DNA of 64,000 bases from JAISGQ01 sp045604945 (GTDB taxonomy: Bacteria > Bacillota > Clostridia > Oscillospirales > Acutalibacteraceae), in NCBI GenBank assembly GCA_045604945.1, contig JAZUPA010000076.1, positions 15,234 to 79,233 of the forward strand, written 5' to 3'. The stretch's first letter is position 1, and every line of letters starts with the position of its first letter. Positions 16,553 to 25,840 of this stretch are shown here, piece by piece. Made by a program: the position numbers and the translations under genes. Below the pieces are notes generated by a model. The model was given only the letters and a program-made list of their open reading frames with translations, was not told the DNA's origin and did no database searches.

Positions 16553-16948
16553 GTGAGCCGAAGAAAAAACAGAGAGCAGGCATTTCTGCTTATTTTTGAA
16601 AAATCATTCACTGAATATGATATTCCCGAAATTATTGCCCTTGCAATAGAGAGCCGTGACCTGATTCTTGACGAAGAAGTCAAGGTCAAGGTTGAGAGTG
16701 TCTTTGATAATCTCGAGACAATCGATGCTGCAATTGACAGAAACTTGAAGGGCAGAACAGGCAGCCGAGTTTCTCCTGTTGCGAGGTCTCTGATGCGTCT
16801 TGCAGCCTATGAAATTTTGTTCGATTCTGAAATTGATGCACCTGTTTCCATCAGCGAAGCAGTTATTCTTGCAAAGAAATACGCTACAAACGAAGAAGCT
16901 TCCTTTATCAACGGCGTATTAAGCTCTGTCTCCAAAGAGGTACTTTAA
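16553..16948 (+). CDS. nusB: Transcription antitermination factor NusB
   Basis: 131-aa all-helical RNA-binding protein that with NusE (S10) supports antitermination on rRNA operons. The N-terminus SRRKNREQAFLLIFEKSF and the C-terminal SISEAVILAKKYATNEEASF (family signature) are clear. The frame is open far upstream, but GGAGG (16540-16544) eight bases before GTG 16553 marks the start. First gene of a ten-gene operon to recN; the next gene starts immediately after its stop. Confidence 0.93.
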   Translation: MSRRKNREQAFLLIFEKSFTEYDIPEIIALAIESRDLILDEEVKVKVESVFDNLETIDAAIDRNLKGRTGSRVSPVARSLMRLAAYEILFDSEIDAPVSISEAVILAKKYATNEEASFINGVLSSVSKEVL

Positions 16949-17905
16949 ATGATTGCCTGTCTTGGTATAGATACCAGTAATTACACCACTTCCACAGCAC
17001 TGTATCTGCCTGATTCCCACTCCATGTTGTCGCAGAAAAAGCTTCTCCCTGTTAAGGAGGGTGAGATTGGAGTGCGTCAGAATGACGCTGTTTTTCATCA
17101 TGTGAAGCAGATTTCACCGCTCTTTGAGGAGCTTATGAGTCTCAGCGATGCGGAGATAGGCTGCATCGGCGTTTCGACCAGACCGAGACCCATTGAGGGC
17201 TCATATATGCCCTGCTTTGAGGTGGGTATTTCCTTTGCCAGAACCCTCGGAAGTGTCCTTGGAGTGCCTGTTTACAGCTTCTCACATCAGGAGGGGCATA
17301 TTGCGGCTGCGCTTTATTCGGCAGACTGCTATGACACTATAGGCGACCGATTTTATGCTTTCCATGTTTCAGGCGGTACCACTGAGGCGCTTCTTGTAAC
17401 AAAGCATGATTACGGGTTTTCTGCAGAAAAGCTGGCAGGATCACTTGATCTCAAGGCAGGTCAGGTAATCGACAGAACTGCAAATATGCTGGGACTGCCG
17501 TTTCCGGGCGGAGTTCACCTTGAAAAGCTTGCACTGCAGTGCAGCGAAAAGGTTAAATGCAGACCTACCATGAAGGGCGCTGACTGCTGCCTTTCCGGCG
17601 TTGAGAATAAATGCCGCACTCTGTTTGAAAAAGGTGCGGAGCCTTCGCTTGTTGCAAGGACATGCCTCGAATATGTAAGAGTATCCCTTGAAGCCATGAC
17701 CGAAAAGCTTCTCGAAAGAGAAAAGCTTCCCTTGCTTTTCGCAGGCGGAGTAATGTCCAATTCAATTATCAGAGAGTCCTTCACAGACAGATTCGGTGCT
17801 TATTTTGCAATGCCGGAATATTCCACCGACAATGCCTGCGGAATCGCTCTCCTTTCCCATAAGGCAGGTGAAAAGCTTGCAGAGACTGACAGTTTCTCAG
17901 GTTAA
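16949..17905 (+). CDS. TsaD-like Kae1/Gcp (peptidase M22) paralogue
   Basis: 318-aa ASKHA-fold protein related to TsaD, the tRNA threonylcarbamoyltransferase. ACLGIDTSNYTTSTAL (3-18) matches the ATPase start. The metal ligands are kept: HQEGH (about 110-114) and Asp in STDNACGIAL (about 292-301). FHVSGGTTEALLV (about 138) and FAGGVMSNSII (about 268) are further matches. The canonical GRTRDDAAGEAFDK segment is instead GQVIDRTANMLGLPFPGG, so this is probably a paralogue. Its role is unknown. xseA overlaps its end by 29 bp. Confidence 0.8.
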   Translation: MIACLGIDTSNYTTSTALYLPDSHSMLSQKKLLPVKEGEIGVRQNDAVFHHVKQISPLFEELMSLSDAEIGCIGVSTRPRPIEGSYMPCFEVGISFARTLGSVLGVPVYSFSHQEGHIAAALYSADCYDTIGDRFYAFHVSGGTTEALLVTKHDYGFSAEKLAGSLDLKAGQVIDRTANMLGLPFPGGVHLEKLALQCSEKVKCRPTMKGADCCLSGVENKCRTLFEKGAEPSLVARTCLEYVRVSLEAMTEKLLEREKLPLLFAGGVMSNSIIRESFTDRFGAYFAMPEYSTDNACGIALLSHKAGEKLAETDSFSG

Positions 17906-19082
17906 CGGTTACCTTAAAAATCTGATGGACTGCGATGAAGTCCTCAGTGATATCACTATTGTCGGTGAGATTTCAAACTTCAAGCACCATTCCTCGGGGC
18001 ATATGTATTTTTCCTTAAAGGATAAGGATTCAACCATATCTGCTGCAATGTTCCGCGGCGCAAACAGAAGTCTTCGATTTGTACCCGAAAACGGAATGAA
18101 TGTTATAGCCAGCGGAAGAGTGTCCGTCTATCCTGCGTCTGGTGCGTATCAGCTTTATGTTGAGCAGATGTCTCCTGATGGAGAGGGTGCGCTCTACGCA
18201 GCATACGCAAAGCTAAAGGAAAAACTCGAGAGAGAAGGTTTGTTCGACAGCAGCAGAAAGCGCAGGATTCCGTCATTTCCAAGGCGGGTAGGAGTTGTGA
18301 CTTCGCCCACAGGAGCTGCCATTCGCGATATTCTAAGTGTGCTGTCAAGAAGATATCCCTGCGCCGAGGTTGTACTTGCTCCTGTCCTTGTGCAGGGGGC
18401 AGAGGCTGCACCGACAATTGTTCAGGCAATAAACGAAATGAACGAAAAAGAAGCCTGTGATGTTATGATAGTCGGAAGAGGCGGCGGCTCTATTGAAGAC
18501 CTCTGGTGTTTTAACGATGAGCAGCTGGCTCGCACTGTGGCAGCATCAAGGATTCCCGTAATCAGTGCGGTAGGTCATGAGACTGATTTTACTCTGTGCG
18601 ATTTTGCTGCGGACCTTCGTGCTCCGACCCCTTCGGCAGGTGCTGAGCTTGCGGTGCCTGACAGGGAAAAGCTTCTTAAAATTGTTGATTCCTGCAGTCG
18701 GGCAATAGAGCGCTCGGTAAGAGATAAAATCGAACTTTCAAAGCTGCAGCTGGGGGCTGTAACCGCCCAGCCTCACATGAAAAGTCCCATGGGCATAATC
18801 GATGCCTGCTCTCAGCGGCTTGATATGCTCTCAGGCAGTATTGAAAGCAGCTTTGAAGCCATGCTTATGCAGAGCGTTGCACGGCTTCGTGAGGTAAGTG
18901 CAAGCATTGAAGCCCTCAGTCCCATTGCGGTAATGATGCGCGGATACAGTCTTGCTTATAAGGATAATTCCATTGTAAAATCTGCTGCAGCTCTCTCTGC
19001 AGGGGATGAGATAACCCTCAGACTGCATGACGGCTCAGCTTCATGTATAATCAATTCAGTAACGGAGAACAGTAATGGATAA
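17877..19082 (+). CDS. xseA: Exodeoxyribonuclease VII large subunit
   Basis: 401 aa. The large subunit holds the active site of the processive single-strand exonuclease. The N-terminal OB fold starts LTVSQVNGYLKNL. GEISNFKHHSSGHMYFSLKD (about 27-46), GVVTSPTGAAIRDIL (about 137), VGRGGGSIEDLWCFNDEQLA (about 200) and ISAVGHETDFTLCDFAADLR (about 232) are diagnostic. TTG 17877, just after AGGTGA, gives the normal N-terminus; ATG 17796 would add 27 residues from inside the upstream gene. Confidence 0.92.
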   Translation: MQRLTVSQVNGYLKNLMDCDEVLSDITIVGEISNFKHHSSGHMYFSLKDKDSTISAAMFRGANRSLRFVPENGMNVIASGRVSVYPASGAYQLYVEQMSPDGEGALYAAYAKLKEKLEREGLFDSSRKRRIPSFPRRVGVVTSPTGAAIRDILSVLSRRYPCAEVVLAPVLVQGAEAAPTIVQAINEMNEKEACDVMIVGRGGGSIEDLWCFNDEQLARTVAASRIPVISAVGHETDFTLCDFAADLRAPTPSAGAELAVPDREKLLKIVDSCSRAIERSVRDKIELSKLQLGAVTAQPHMKSPMGIIDACSQRLDMLSGSIESSFEAMLMQSVARLREVSASIEALSPIAVMMRGYSLAYKDNSIVKSAAALSAGDEITLRLHDGSASCIINSVTENSNG

Positions 19083-19278
19083 TATGACATTTGAAACGGC
19101 AATAAAGCGCCTTGAAGAGATTTCTGCTCTTCTCAGTGAAGGTGCAGCCCTTGAAAAATCAATTGAACTGTATGAGGAAGCTACAAAGCTTATTGCCTTC
19201 TGCACCTCTGCGCTTAATGATGCGCAGACCAAAATAGTAAAGCTTTCCGAAGTTGGTGAGGTGGACAGCAATGACTGA
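19075..19278 (+). CDS. xseB: Exodeoxyribonuclease VII small subunit
   Basis: 67-aa helical subunit that binds XseA. MTFETAIKRLEEISALLSEG and the LEKSIELYEEATKLI segment are the family pattern. It overlaps xseA by 8 bases and ispA by 8 bases, suggesting translational coupling. Confidence 0.93.
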   Translation: MDNMTFETAIKRLEEISALLSEGAALEKSIELYEEATKLIAFCTSALNDAQTKIVKLSEVGEVDSND

Positions 19279-20140
19279 TTTAAGAAAAGAATATATCGAA
19301 AAAATTGATTGCTTTCTGGCATCGGCTCTTGAAAACACATCTGCTCCGGAATCACTTGTAAATGCCATGAGATATAGCCTTTTAAACGCAGGAAAAAGAG
19401 TGCGTCCAGTGCTCGCCCTTGAGTTTGCAAGGCTCTGCTCGGGTGATTACGATTCCGCACTGCCTGCAGCCTGTGCAGTTGAGTGCATCCACACCTATTC
19501 ACTTATTCACGATGACCTGCCCTGTATGGACGATGATGATTTCCGCCGCGGAAAGCCCTCCTGTCACAAGGCTTTTGATGAAGCAACCGCACTTCTTGCA
19601 GGTGATGCGCTGCTTACAATGTCTTTTGGTCTTATAGCTGACGCTGAAGGAATAAAGCCCGAATACAAGGCGGAGGCTGCCGCTGTTCTTGCAAAAAACA
19701 GCGGCATGTGCGGTATGATAGGCGGACAGGTGATAGATATTGAGTCTGAGGGCAAGGAGCCGACCCTTGAAAATATGATAAATATGTTCAGAGGAAAGAC
19801 CTGCGCTCTCATTCAGGCAGCCTGTACCATAGGCTGCATTGCAGCAGGCGGCACTAAGGAACAGATTGCCGCTGCGGATACATACGGCTATGAGCTTGGA
19901 ATGGCATTTCAGATTATCGATGATATTCTTGATACCATCGGTGATTTTGAAAAACTCGGCAAGCCCATCGGCAGTGATGCAGAAAAGCAGAAGGCGAACA
20001 GTGTTTCGCTTCTTGGTATCGACAGGGCAAGAGAGCTTGCAAAAGAGCATACACAGAAAGCCTGCGAAAGCCTTTCATGCTTTGAAAATGCGGATTTTCT
20101 TATAAAGTTTGCAAAGGATCTTGAAACAAGAATCGCATAA
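19271..20140 (+). CDS. ispA: Polyprenyl (farnesyl/geranylgeranyl) diphosphate synthase
   Basis: 289-aa trans-prenyltransferase that condenses IPP with allylic diphosphates. NAGKRVRPVL (about 39), the first Asp-rich motif DDLPCMDDDDFRRGKPSCH (about 78) with the two-residue insert of short-chain bacterial enzymes, and the second motif FQIIDDILD (about 212) are intact. Chain length cannot be read with certainty; C15 is usual for this family. GAGGTG eight bases before ATG 19271 fixes the start. It sits directly before dxs, linking precursor supply and chain building. Confidence 0.92.
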   Translation: MTDLRKEYIEKIDCFLASALENTSAPESLVNAMRYSLLNAGKRVRPVLALEFARLCSGDYDSALPAACAVECIHTYSLIHDDLPCMDDDDFRRGKPSCHKAFDEATALLAGDALLTMSFGLIADAEGIKPEYKAEAAAVLAKNSGMCGMIGGQVIDIESEGKEPTLENMINMFRGKTCALIQAACTIGCIAAGGTKEQIAAADTYGYELGMAFQIIDDILDTIGDFEKLGKPIGSDAEKQKANSVSLLGIDRARELAKEHTQKACESLSCFENADFLIKFAKDLETRIA

Positions 20141-20158
20141 ACGAAAAGAGATTTGCTT

Positions 20159-22009
20159 ATGTCTTATGAATTTCTTGACGGAATCAACAGTCCTGAGGAT
20201 CTTAAAAAAACAGATAAAAATGATATTGATGCTCTCTGCGGCGAGATAAGAGATTATCTTATAAATACCGTTTCTCACACAGGTGGTCATCTTGCATCCA
20301 ACCTCGGCGTTGTCGAGCTGACCGTTGCAATGCACCGTGTCTTTGATTCTCCCAAAGACCGATTTGTCTTTGATGTAGGGCATCAGTGCTATACCCACAA
20401 GCTTATTACAGGCAGACGCGACAGGTTCGACTCCCTTCGTTCCGAGGGCGGTATTGCAGGCTTTCCCAGACCTTCCGAGAGTATTCATGACCCTGTAATT
20501 GCAGGTCACAGCAGCACCTCCATCTCTTCTGCACTGGGTCTTGCCGAAGCAAAGAAGCTCAGGGGAGAAGATGGCTTTGTTGTTGCGGTCATCGGCGACG
20601 GCGCCCTTACAGGCGGTCTTGCATACGAAGGGCTCAACAATGCAGGCAGAAGCCGCAACAGACTTATCATAATCCTCAACGACAACAGAATGTCGATAAA
20701 TAAGAATGTGGGAGCGGTTGCAAGGCATCTTGCTGTGCTGAGAACCAAAAAGGGATATTTCCGCTTCAAATCAGGTGTTGCAAAGGTTTTCGGAGCGATA
20801 CCGCTGGTGGGAAAGAAAATAAGAAAAATGCTCCTGTCTTCCCACAAGGCGCTTAAAAACACATTATATAAAAGCTCCCTGTTTGAGGATATGGGATTTT
20901 CCTATATGGGACCTGTAGACGGGCATAACGAACAATTGCTCGAGCGAGTGCTTGATACCGCGAAAACCCTTGAAAGACCTGTGCTGATTCATATCTGCAC
21001 CCTCAAGGGAAAGGGTTATACCCATGCAGAAAAGAAGCCCCGCAAATTCCACGGAATTTCAGCCTTTGATACCGATTCGGGAGAACCTACCTACAGCGGT
21101 CCGACCTACTCTTCTGTTTTCGGTGAGGCTTTGTGCGCTCTTGCCGAAAAGGATGAGAGCGTCTGCGCTGTAACAGCTGCGATGAAGTCGGGCACAGGGC
21201 TTGACGGCTTTGCAGAAAAATACCGACACAGATTTTACGATGTTGGCATTGCTGAAGGACATGCGGTTACCTTTTCCGCAGGTCTTGCAGCCGGCGGCAT
21301 GAAACCGTTTTTCGCGGTATATTCAAGCTTTCTTCAGCGTGCCTACGATCAGCTTATACATGATGTTGCAATAGGCAGCGAAAATATCAATCTCGTTATC
21401 GACCGTGCGGGCATAGTCGGCGATGACGGTGAGACCCATAACGGTGTTTTTGATGCAGCAATGCTGCTGCCGATTCCGAATTTCAGGGTCTATTCTCCGT
21501 CCTATTTTTCTGAGATTCCCTATTGCCTTGAGAAATGCGCTGATACAAAAGGCCCCTGCGCTGTGAGAATCCCCCGAGGGACAGAGGCGAAGAAACCGGA
21601 AAACGCAGCCCTTACCAATGACGACTATTTGTTTGTCGGCTATGGAAAAACACTTGCAGTCAGCTACGGAAGGCTTATAGGCTCACTGTTTTCAGCAGGG
21701 GAGAAGCTCCGTGAAGAAGGGACAGATATTTCTGTTCTCAAGCTTCTGCTGATTAACAATATTGCAGATGAGTGTATTGAAAAAGCCATGGAATACGACG
21801 CCATAGTGTTCTTTGAAGAGGGGATGAAACGGGGCGGTGTGGGCGAATATTTCGGCTCACTGCTCCTTGAAAAAGGATATGAGGGGAGATATGTTCACCG
21901 TGCCATCGATGACAGATTTGTCTCCCATGCGGCGGTTTCCTCCGCCCTTGCAGGACTTGAGCTTGATGTCAAGTCCATTACAGATTTACTCCGAGAGGTA
22001 AGCAAATGA
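20159..22009 (+). CDS. dxs: 1-deoxy-D-xylulose-5-phosphate synthase
   Basis: 616-aa thiamine-diphosphate enzyme that joins pyruvate and glyceraldehyde 3-phosphate in the first step of the MEP isoprenoid pathway. HTGGHLASNLGVVELTVA (about 38), VGHQCYTHKLITGR (about 75), the TPP-binding motif VIGDGALTGGLAYEGLN (about 142) with NDNRMSINKN, and the catalytic Glu in DVGIAEGHAVTFSAG (about 365) are present. ATG 20159 is preferred over TTG 20153. The stop overlaps tlyA (ATGA). Confidence 0.95.
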   Translation: MSYEFLDGINSPEDLKKTDKNDIDALCGEIRDYLINTVSHTGGHLASNLGVVELTVAMHRVFDSPKDRFVFDVGHQCYTHKLITGRRDRFDSLRSEGGIAGFPRPSESIHDPVIAGHSSTSISSALGLAEAKKLRGEDGFVVAVIGDGALTGGLAYEGLNNAGRSRNRLIIILNDNRMSINKNVGAVARHLAVLRTKKGYFRFKSGVAKVFGAIPLVGKKIRKMLLSSHKALKNTLYKSSLFEDMGFSYMGPVDGHNEQLLERVLDTAKTLERPVLIHICTLKGKGYTHAEKKPRKFHGISAFDTDSGEPTYSGPTYSSVFGEALCALAEKDESVCAVTAAMKSGTGLDGFAEKYRHRFYDVGIAEGHAVTFSAGLAAGGMKPFFAVYSSFLQRAYDQLIHDVAIGSENINLVIDRAGIVGDDGETHNGVFDAAMLLPIPNFRVYSPSYFSEIPYCLEKCADTKGPCAVRIPRGTEAKKPENAALTNDDYLFVGYGKTLAVSYGRLIGSLFSAGEKLREEGTDISVLKLLLINNIADECIEKAMEYDAIVFFEEGMKRGGVGEYFGSLLLEKGYEGRYVHRAIDDRFVSHAAVSSALAGLELDVKSITDLLREVSK

Positions 22010-22836
22010 AAGAAAAACTGAGACTGGATACAGAGCTTGTTTCCCGAGGTCTTGCTCAGAGCAGGGAAAAGGCAAAGGCTCTGATTATGTCGGGAATTGT
22101 ATATGTAAATAACCAGAAGGCGCTGAAGGCAGGAGAAGAGGTCAAGGCTGAGGACAATATTGAGGTTCGCGGTGAGACCCTTCGCTATGTAAGCCGCGGC
22201 GGACTGAAGCTGGAAAAGGCAATGAAGGAATTTTCCATTGAGCTCGAGGGCAGGATCTGCATGGATGTGGGAGCATCTACAGGCGGTTTTACCGACTGCA
22301 TGCTGCAGAACGGCGCTCAGAAGGTCTATTCCGTTGATGTCGGCTACGGTCAGCTTGACTGGAAGCTTCGCAGTGATGAGAGGGTTGTAAACCTTGAGCG
22401 AACAAACATACGATATGTCACAAGAGAGCAGATTCCCGACATCATCGACTTTTCAAGCATAGATGTTTCCTTTATTTCTCTTACTCTCGTGCTGCCTGTG
22501 GTGCGTTCACTGCTGTCGGATAACGGCAGGGTGATGTGCCTTATTAAGCCTCAGTTCGAGGCAGGACGCGGCAAGGTAGGCAAAAAAGGCGTTGTCAGAG
22601 AGCCTGAGATACACCATGAGGTTATAGTCAAGATACTCGATTTTATGTTCGAGAACGGTTTTAATGTATTGAATCTTGATTTTTCTCCCATAAGAGGACC
22701 TGAGGGAAATATTGAATATCTTGCTTATGCAGAGAAAAGTGACGCTCCTGAGAGATTCCCCGAGGAACAGATAGGGATTACCGTCAAAAATTCTCATCAG
22801 ACTCTGGATTCGGGAAAGCAGGTGGAATCACAGTGA
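22006..22836 (+). CDS. tlyA: TlyA-family rRNA 2'-O-methyltransferase
   Basis: 276 aa: an N-terminal S4 RNA-binding domain (about 1-65, LVSRGLAQSREKAKALIMSG) and a FtsJ-like SAM methyltransferase (about 66-245). CMDVGASTGGFTDCMLQ (about 84) binds SAM. LIKPQFEAGRGKVGKKGVVR (about 182) is typical. Actinobacterial TlyA methylates 16S/23S rRNA cytidines; the exact site in Clostridia is not known to me. It overlaps dxs and nadK by four bases each. Confidence 0.9.
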   Translation: MKEKLRLDTELVSRGLAQSREKAKALIMSGIVYVNNQKALKAGEEVKAEDNIEVRGETLRYVSRGGLKLEKAMKEFSIELEGRICMDVGASTGGFTDCMLQNGAQKVYSVDVGYGQLDWKLRSDERVVNLERTNIRYVTREQIPDIIDFSSIDVSFISLTLVLPVVRSLLSDNGRVMCLIKPQFEAGRGKVGKKGVVREPEIHHEVIVKILDFMFENGFNVLNLDFSPIRGPEGNIEYLAYAEKSDAPERFPEEQIGITVKNSHQTLDSGKQVESQ

Positions 22837-23675
22837 ATATACTGATTATTCCCAATTACGATAAAAAGGATGCCCTTTCCTGCACCAACGAGGTTCACCG
22901 CAAGCTCTGCTCCCTTGGCGCAGATGTAACTGTAATGAAATCTGAAAAGGGATATTCCAGAGCTTTTTCCGATGATGACCTCGAGCTTATTTCACAGTGC
23001 GACATCGTGGTTACTGTCGGCGGTGACGGCACCACACTCAGAACTGCAAAGGCCGCTGCGATGTACTCAAAGCCCGTTCTTGGAATCAACGCAGGCAGGC
23101 TCGGTTTTATGTCGGGACTTGAAAAAAATGAACTTGATTCCCTTTCCGCGCTTACCGACGGCAGTTACATTATCGAAGAGCGCATGATGCTTGATGTAAC
23201 CCTTGTAGACCCTGAAAAAAGAGTAGTCTGCACTGCTCAGGCGCTTAATGATGCGGTTCTTTCAAGAGGCTCACTGCCAAAGATTCTGGACCTTGTCGTT
23301 GCGCTTAACGAAAATACGACCATCAACTGCAGAGCTGACGGACTGATATTTTCGACCCCCACAGGCTCCACAGCCTATGCATTTTCTGCAGGCGGACCGA
23401 TTATAGACCCCCAGATAAACTGCATACAGGTAACACCCATATGCTCCCATTCGCTGCTTTCAAAGCCAATGATACTGTCTAAAAATTCAGTTATCAGAGC
23501 AAAAAGCGCAGATAACTGCGATCATGAGATTCTGCTTGCCGTTGACGGCGAGGAGCAGATACCTGTAATGAAAGGCGGCTATGTTGAAATACGCCGCTCA
23601 GATTCCTACGCAAAGCTTATCCGCATCAAGGACGATTGCTTCTATGATGTTATCAAAACAAAATTTAAGGATTGA
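22833..23675 (+). CDS. nadK: NAD kinase
   Basis: 280-aa cytosolic kinase that makes NADP from NAD. The signature VTVGGDGTTLRTAKA (about 56-70) and the conserved FSTPTGSTAYAFSAGGPI (about 174-191) are present. The GTG start overlaps the tlyA stop (GTGA). Confidence 0.94.
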   Translation: MNILIIPNYDKKDALSCTNEVHRKLCSLGADVTVMKSEKGYSRAFSDDDLELISQCDIVVTVGGDGTTLRTAKAAAMYSKPVLGINAGRLGFMSGLEKNELDSLSALTDGSYIIEERMMLDVTLVDPEKRVVCTAQALNDAVLSRGSLPKILDLVVALNENTTINCRADGLIFSTPTGSTAYAFSAGGPIIDPQINCIQVTPICSHSLLSKPMILSKNSVIRAKSADNCDHEILLAVDGEEQIPVMKGGYVEIRRSDSYAKLIRIKDDCFYDVIKTKFKD

Positions 23676-23681
23676 GAACAG

Positions 23682-24134
23682 ATGAAAACAAAAAGACAGC
23701 TTAAAATAGTCGAGTTTGTAAAGAACAAGAGCGTAGAAACCCAGGAAGACCTGCTGAATATGCTCAGAGCTGAGGGCTTTGTTGTCACTCAGGCAACAAT
23801 ATCCAGAGACATAAAGGAGCTTCGCCTTGTCAAGACCCTCGGCACAGACGGCAAGTACAGATACGCCGTTGCATCTCAGGAGAATCAGGATATGTCCTCA
23901 AGATTTCTCTCTATCTTCAACGAAGCGGTAGTCTCTATAGAAAACGCCATGAATATGGTCTGTCTCCATTGCCACACAGGCATGGCTCAGGCTGTCTGCG
24001 CTTCTATGGATACCATGCATTTTGACAATGTTGTGGGTACTCTTGCAGGAGACGACACAATATTTGTTCTCTGCCGCGATATCGAAAGTGCGCAGGCACT
24101 TGTTGCAGAACTGAACAAGCTGTTCGGAAGGTGA
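23682..24134 (+). CDS. argR: Arginine repressor ArgR
   Basis: 150 aa. N-terminal winged helix-turn-helix (about 1-70: QEDLLNMLRAEGFVVTQATI, then SRDIKELRLVK) and a C-terminal arginine-binding, hexamerising domain (about 80-150, GTLAGDDTIFVLCR). It regulates arginine genes; its place before recN is conserved in Firmicutes. Six bases after nadK. Confidence 0.94.
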   Translation: MKTKRQLKIVEFVKNKSVETQEDLLNMLRAEGFVVTQATISRDIKELRLVKTLGTDGKYRYAVASQENQDMSSRFLSIFNEAVVSIENAMNMVCLHCHTGMAQAVCASMDTMHFDNVVGTLAGDDTIFVLCRDIESAQALVAELNKLFGR

Positions 24135-24138
24135 ATTG

Positions 24139-25797
24139 ATGCTCAGTCGGTTATACATAGAAAACATAGCGGTTATTGAGAAGGTTGACTGCGAGCTTGA
24201 TGAGGGCTTCAATGTCCTGACAGGTGAGACAGGTGCCGGTAAGTCGATAATTATCGATTCAATAAATGCTGTCCTTGGCGGAAGGACAAGCCGCGACCTT
24301 ATAAGAACAGGCAGCAGCAAGGCTTATGTCAGTGCGCAGTTTGACAATGCAGGAGTATTGGCGCTGACAGCAGCCTCAGAATACGGAATCGAAGCTGAAG
24401 ACGGCGCTCTTATCATCTCAAGGGAGATAAGAGATGACGGCAAGAATCAGTGCAGAGTAAACGGCAGACCTGTTACTGTTGCTGCGCTCAAGGATATAGG
24501 AAAATATCTCATCAATATCCACGGTCAGCATGATACAACCGCGCTTCTCAACCCTGAAACTCATATAACATATATCGATTCTCTGGCGGAAAATCAGGCG
24601 CTGAGAGATGATTACCGTGCTGTTTACAATGAATACAAGCTTCTTGCAACCGAAATCAGAAGACTGGACCTCAACGAAAAGGACAAGCAGAATAAAGCTG
24701 ATATGCTCCGATACAGAGTTGAGGAGCTTTCTGCCGCTGAGCTTCGTGACGGTGAAGCTGCAGAACTTATGGAAAAGCGCAGCGTATATCGCAATTTTGA
24801 GCATATACGCAATTCTCTGTCTGCGGCAGTGGCTGCCCTTCGCGGTGATGAGGATTCAAGCGGTGCCTGTGAGGCTGTAGCCTGCGCCTTTGAGGAGACC
24901 TCGGCAGTTTCTTCGGTATTCCCGTCAGTAGAGAAGCTGTCTGCCCGTCTTTCGGAGGTCAGTTATGAGCTTGATGATATTGCAGAAACTCTGAGAGGAG
25001 AGCTTTCAGCACTTGAATTTGACCCTGAGGAGCTTGAAATGGTCGAAAACAGACTCTCGGTGCTTGAGAAGATAATCAAAAGATACGGCTCTGAAAAAGA
25101 GGCGATCGAATATTTTGAAGAGGCCTCACGGGAGCTTTCTGCTCTGGATAACAGCGACCTGATAAGACAGGAGCTGGAGGAAAAGCGCCTTGAAACTCTG
25201 AAAAGGCTTGAGGCTGCTGCAAAGCTTATTACAAAATCACGCACTGATGCAGCAAGACTTTTTACAAAGAGGGTAGAGGAGGAGCTTTCCTTCCTCGATA
25301 TGCCCTCTGTAAAGCTTTCTGTCCGCACAGAGCGGACAAACCTTACCGAAAACGGCTGCGACAGCATAGAATTTCTTATCTGCACAAATGTTGGCGAAGA
25401 GCCGAAGCCCCTTGCAAAAATTGCTTCGGGCGGTGAGCTTAGCAGAATAATGCTTGCCTTTAAGAATGTGCTTGCGGATAAGGATAACGTTGACACACTG
25501 ATTTTTGACGAAATTGATACAGGTATCAGCGGCAAGGCAGCACAGAAGGTTGCTCTGAAACTCAGGGAAGTTTCCTCTGCAAGACAGATAATATGCGTTA
25601 CTCACCTGGCTCAGATTGCAGCAGCGGCAAATTCCCATCTGTTTATAAGCAAGTCTGTTGAAATGGGCAAGACCTCGACAAAGGTAACAAAGCTCGATAC
25701 TGACAAGCGTATTCGTGAGGTTGCCAGAATAATCAGCGGCGACTGCATAACCGATGCTGTGCTGGAAACCGCAGCTCAGATGATTTCAAACAAGTAA
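24139..25797 (+). CDS. recN: DNA repair protein RecN
   Basis: 552-aa SMC-like ATPase acting in double-strand break repair. Walker A GETGAGKSIIIDSI (about 30), central coiled coils (about 150-370), ABC signature IASGGELSRIMLAFK (about 430) and Walker B TLIFDEIDTGISG (about 455) are intact. ATG 24139 with AAGGTG five bases upstream is preferred over TTG 24136. Last gene of the nusB operon. Confidence 0.95.
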   Translation: MLSRLYIENIAVIEKVDCELDEGFNVLTGETGAGKSIIIDSINAVLGGRTSRDLIRTGSSKAYVSAQFDNAGVLALTAASEYGIEAEDGALIISREIRDDGKNQCRVNGRPVTVAALKDIGKYLINIHGQHDTTALLNPETHITYIDSLAENQALRDDYRAVYNEYKLLATEIRRLDLNEKDKQNKADMLRYRVEELSAAELRDGEAAELMEKRSVYRNFEHIRNSLSAAVAALRGDEDSSGACEAVACAFEETSAVSSVFPSVEKLSARLSEVSYELDDIAETLRGELSALEFDPEELEMVENRLSVLEKIIKRYGSEKEAIEYFEEASRELSALDNSDLIRQELEEKRLETLKRLEAAAKLITKSRTDAARLFTKRVEEELSFLDMPSVKLSVRTERTNLTENGCDSIEFLICTNVGEEPKPLAKIASGGELSRIMLAFKNVLADKDNVDTLIFDEIDTGISGKAAQKVALKLREVSSARQIICVTHLAQIAAAANSHLFISKSVEMGKTSTKVTKLDTDKRIREVARIISGDCITDAVLETAAQMISNK

Positions 25798-25805
25798 TAA
25801 ACTCA

Positions 25806-25837
25806 ATCCCTCCGTTATATTATTATAGCGGAGGGAT
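25806..25837 (+). promoter_or_regulatory. Hairpin covering the cwlD ribosome-binding site
   Basis: ATCCCTCCG (25806-25814) pairs with CGGAGGGAT (25829-25837), with extra A-T pairs inside. The 3' arm holds GGAGGG, the RBS for ATG 25841. There is no U-tract, so it looks more like an RBS-occluding hairpin than a terminator. Confidence 0.6.
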
Positions 25838-25840
25838 AAT

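Noticed and set aside
17796..17905. Possible frameshift joining the TsaD-like gene and xseA
   Set aside because: Both proteins have complete ends with a normal coupled overlap once TTG 17877 is used as the xseA start.
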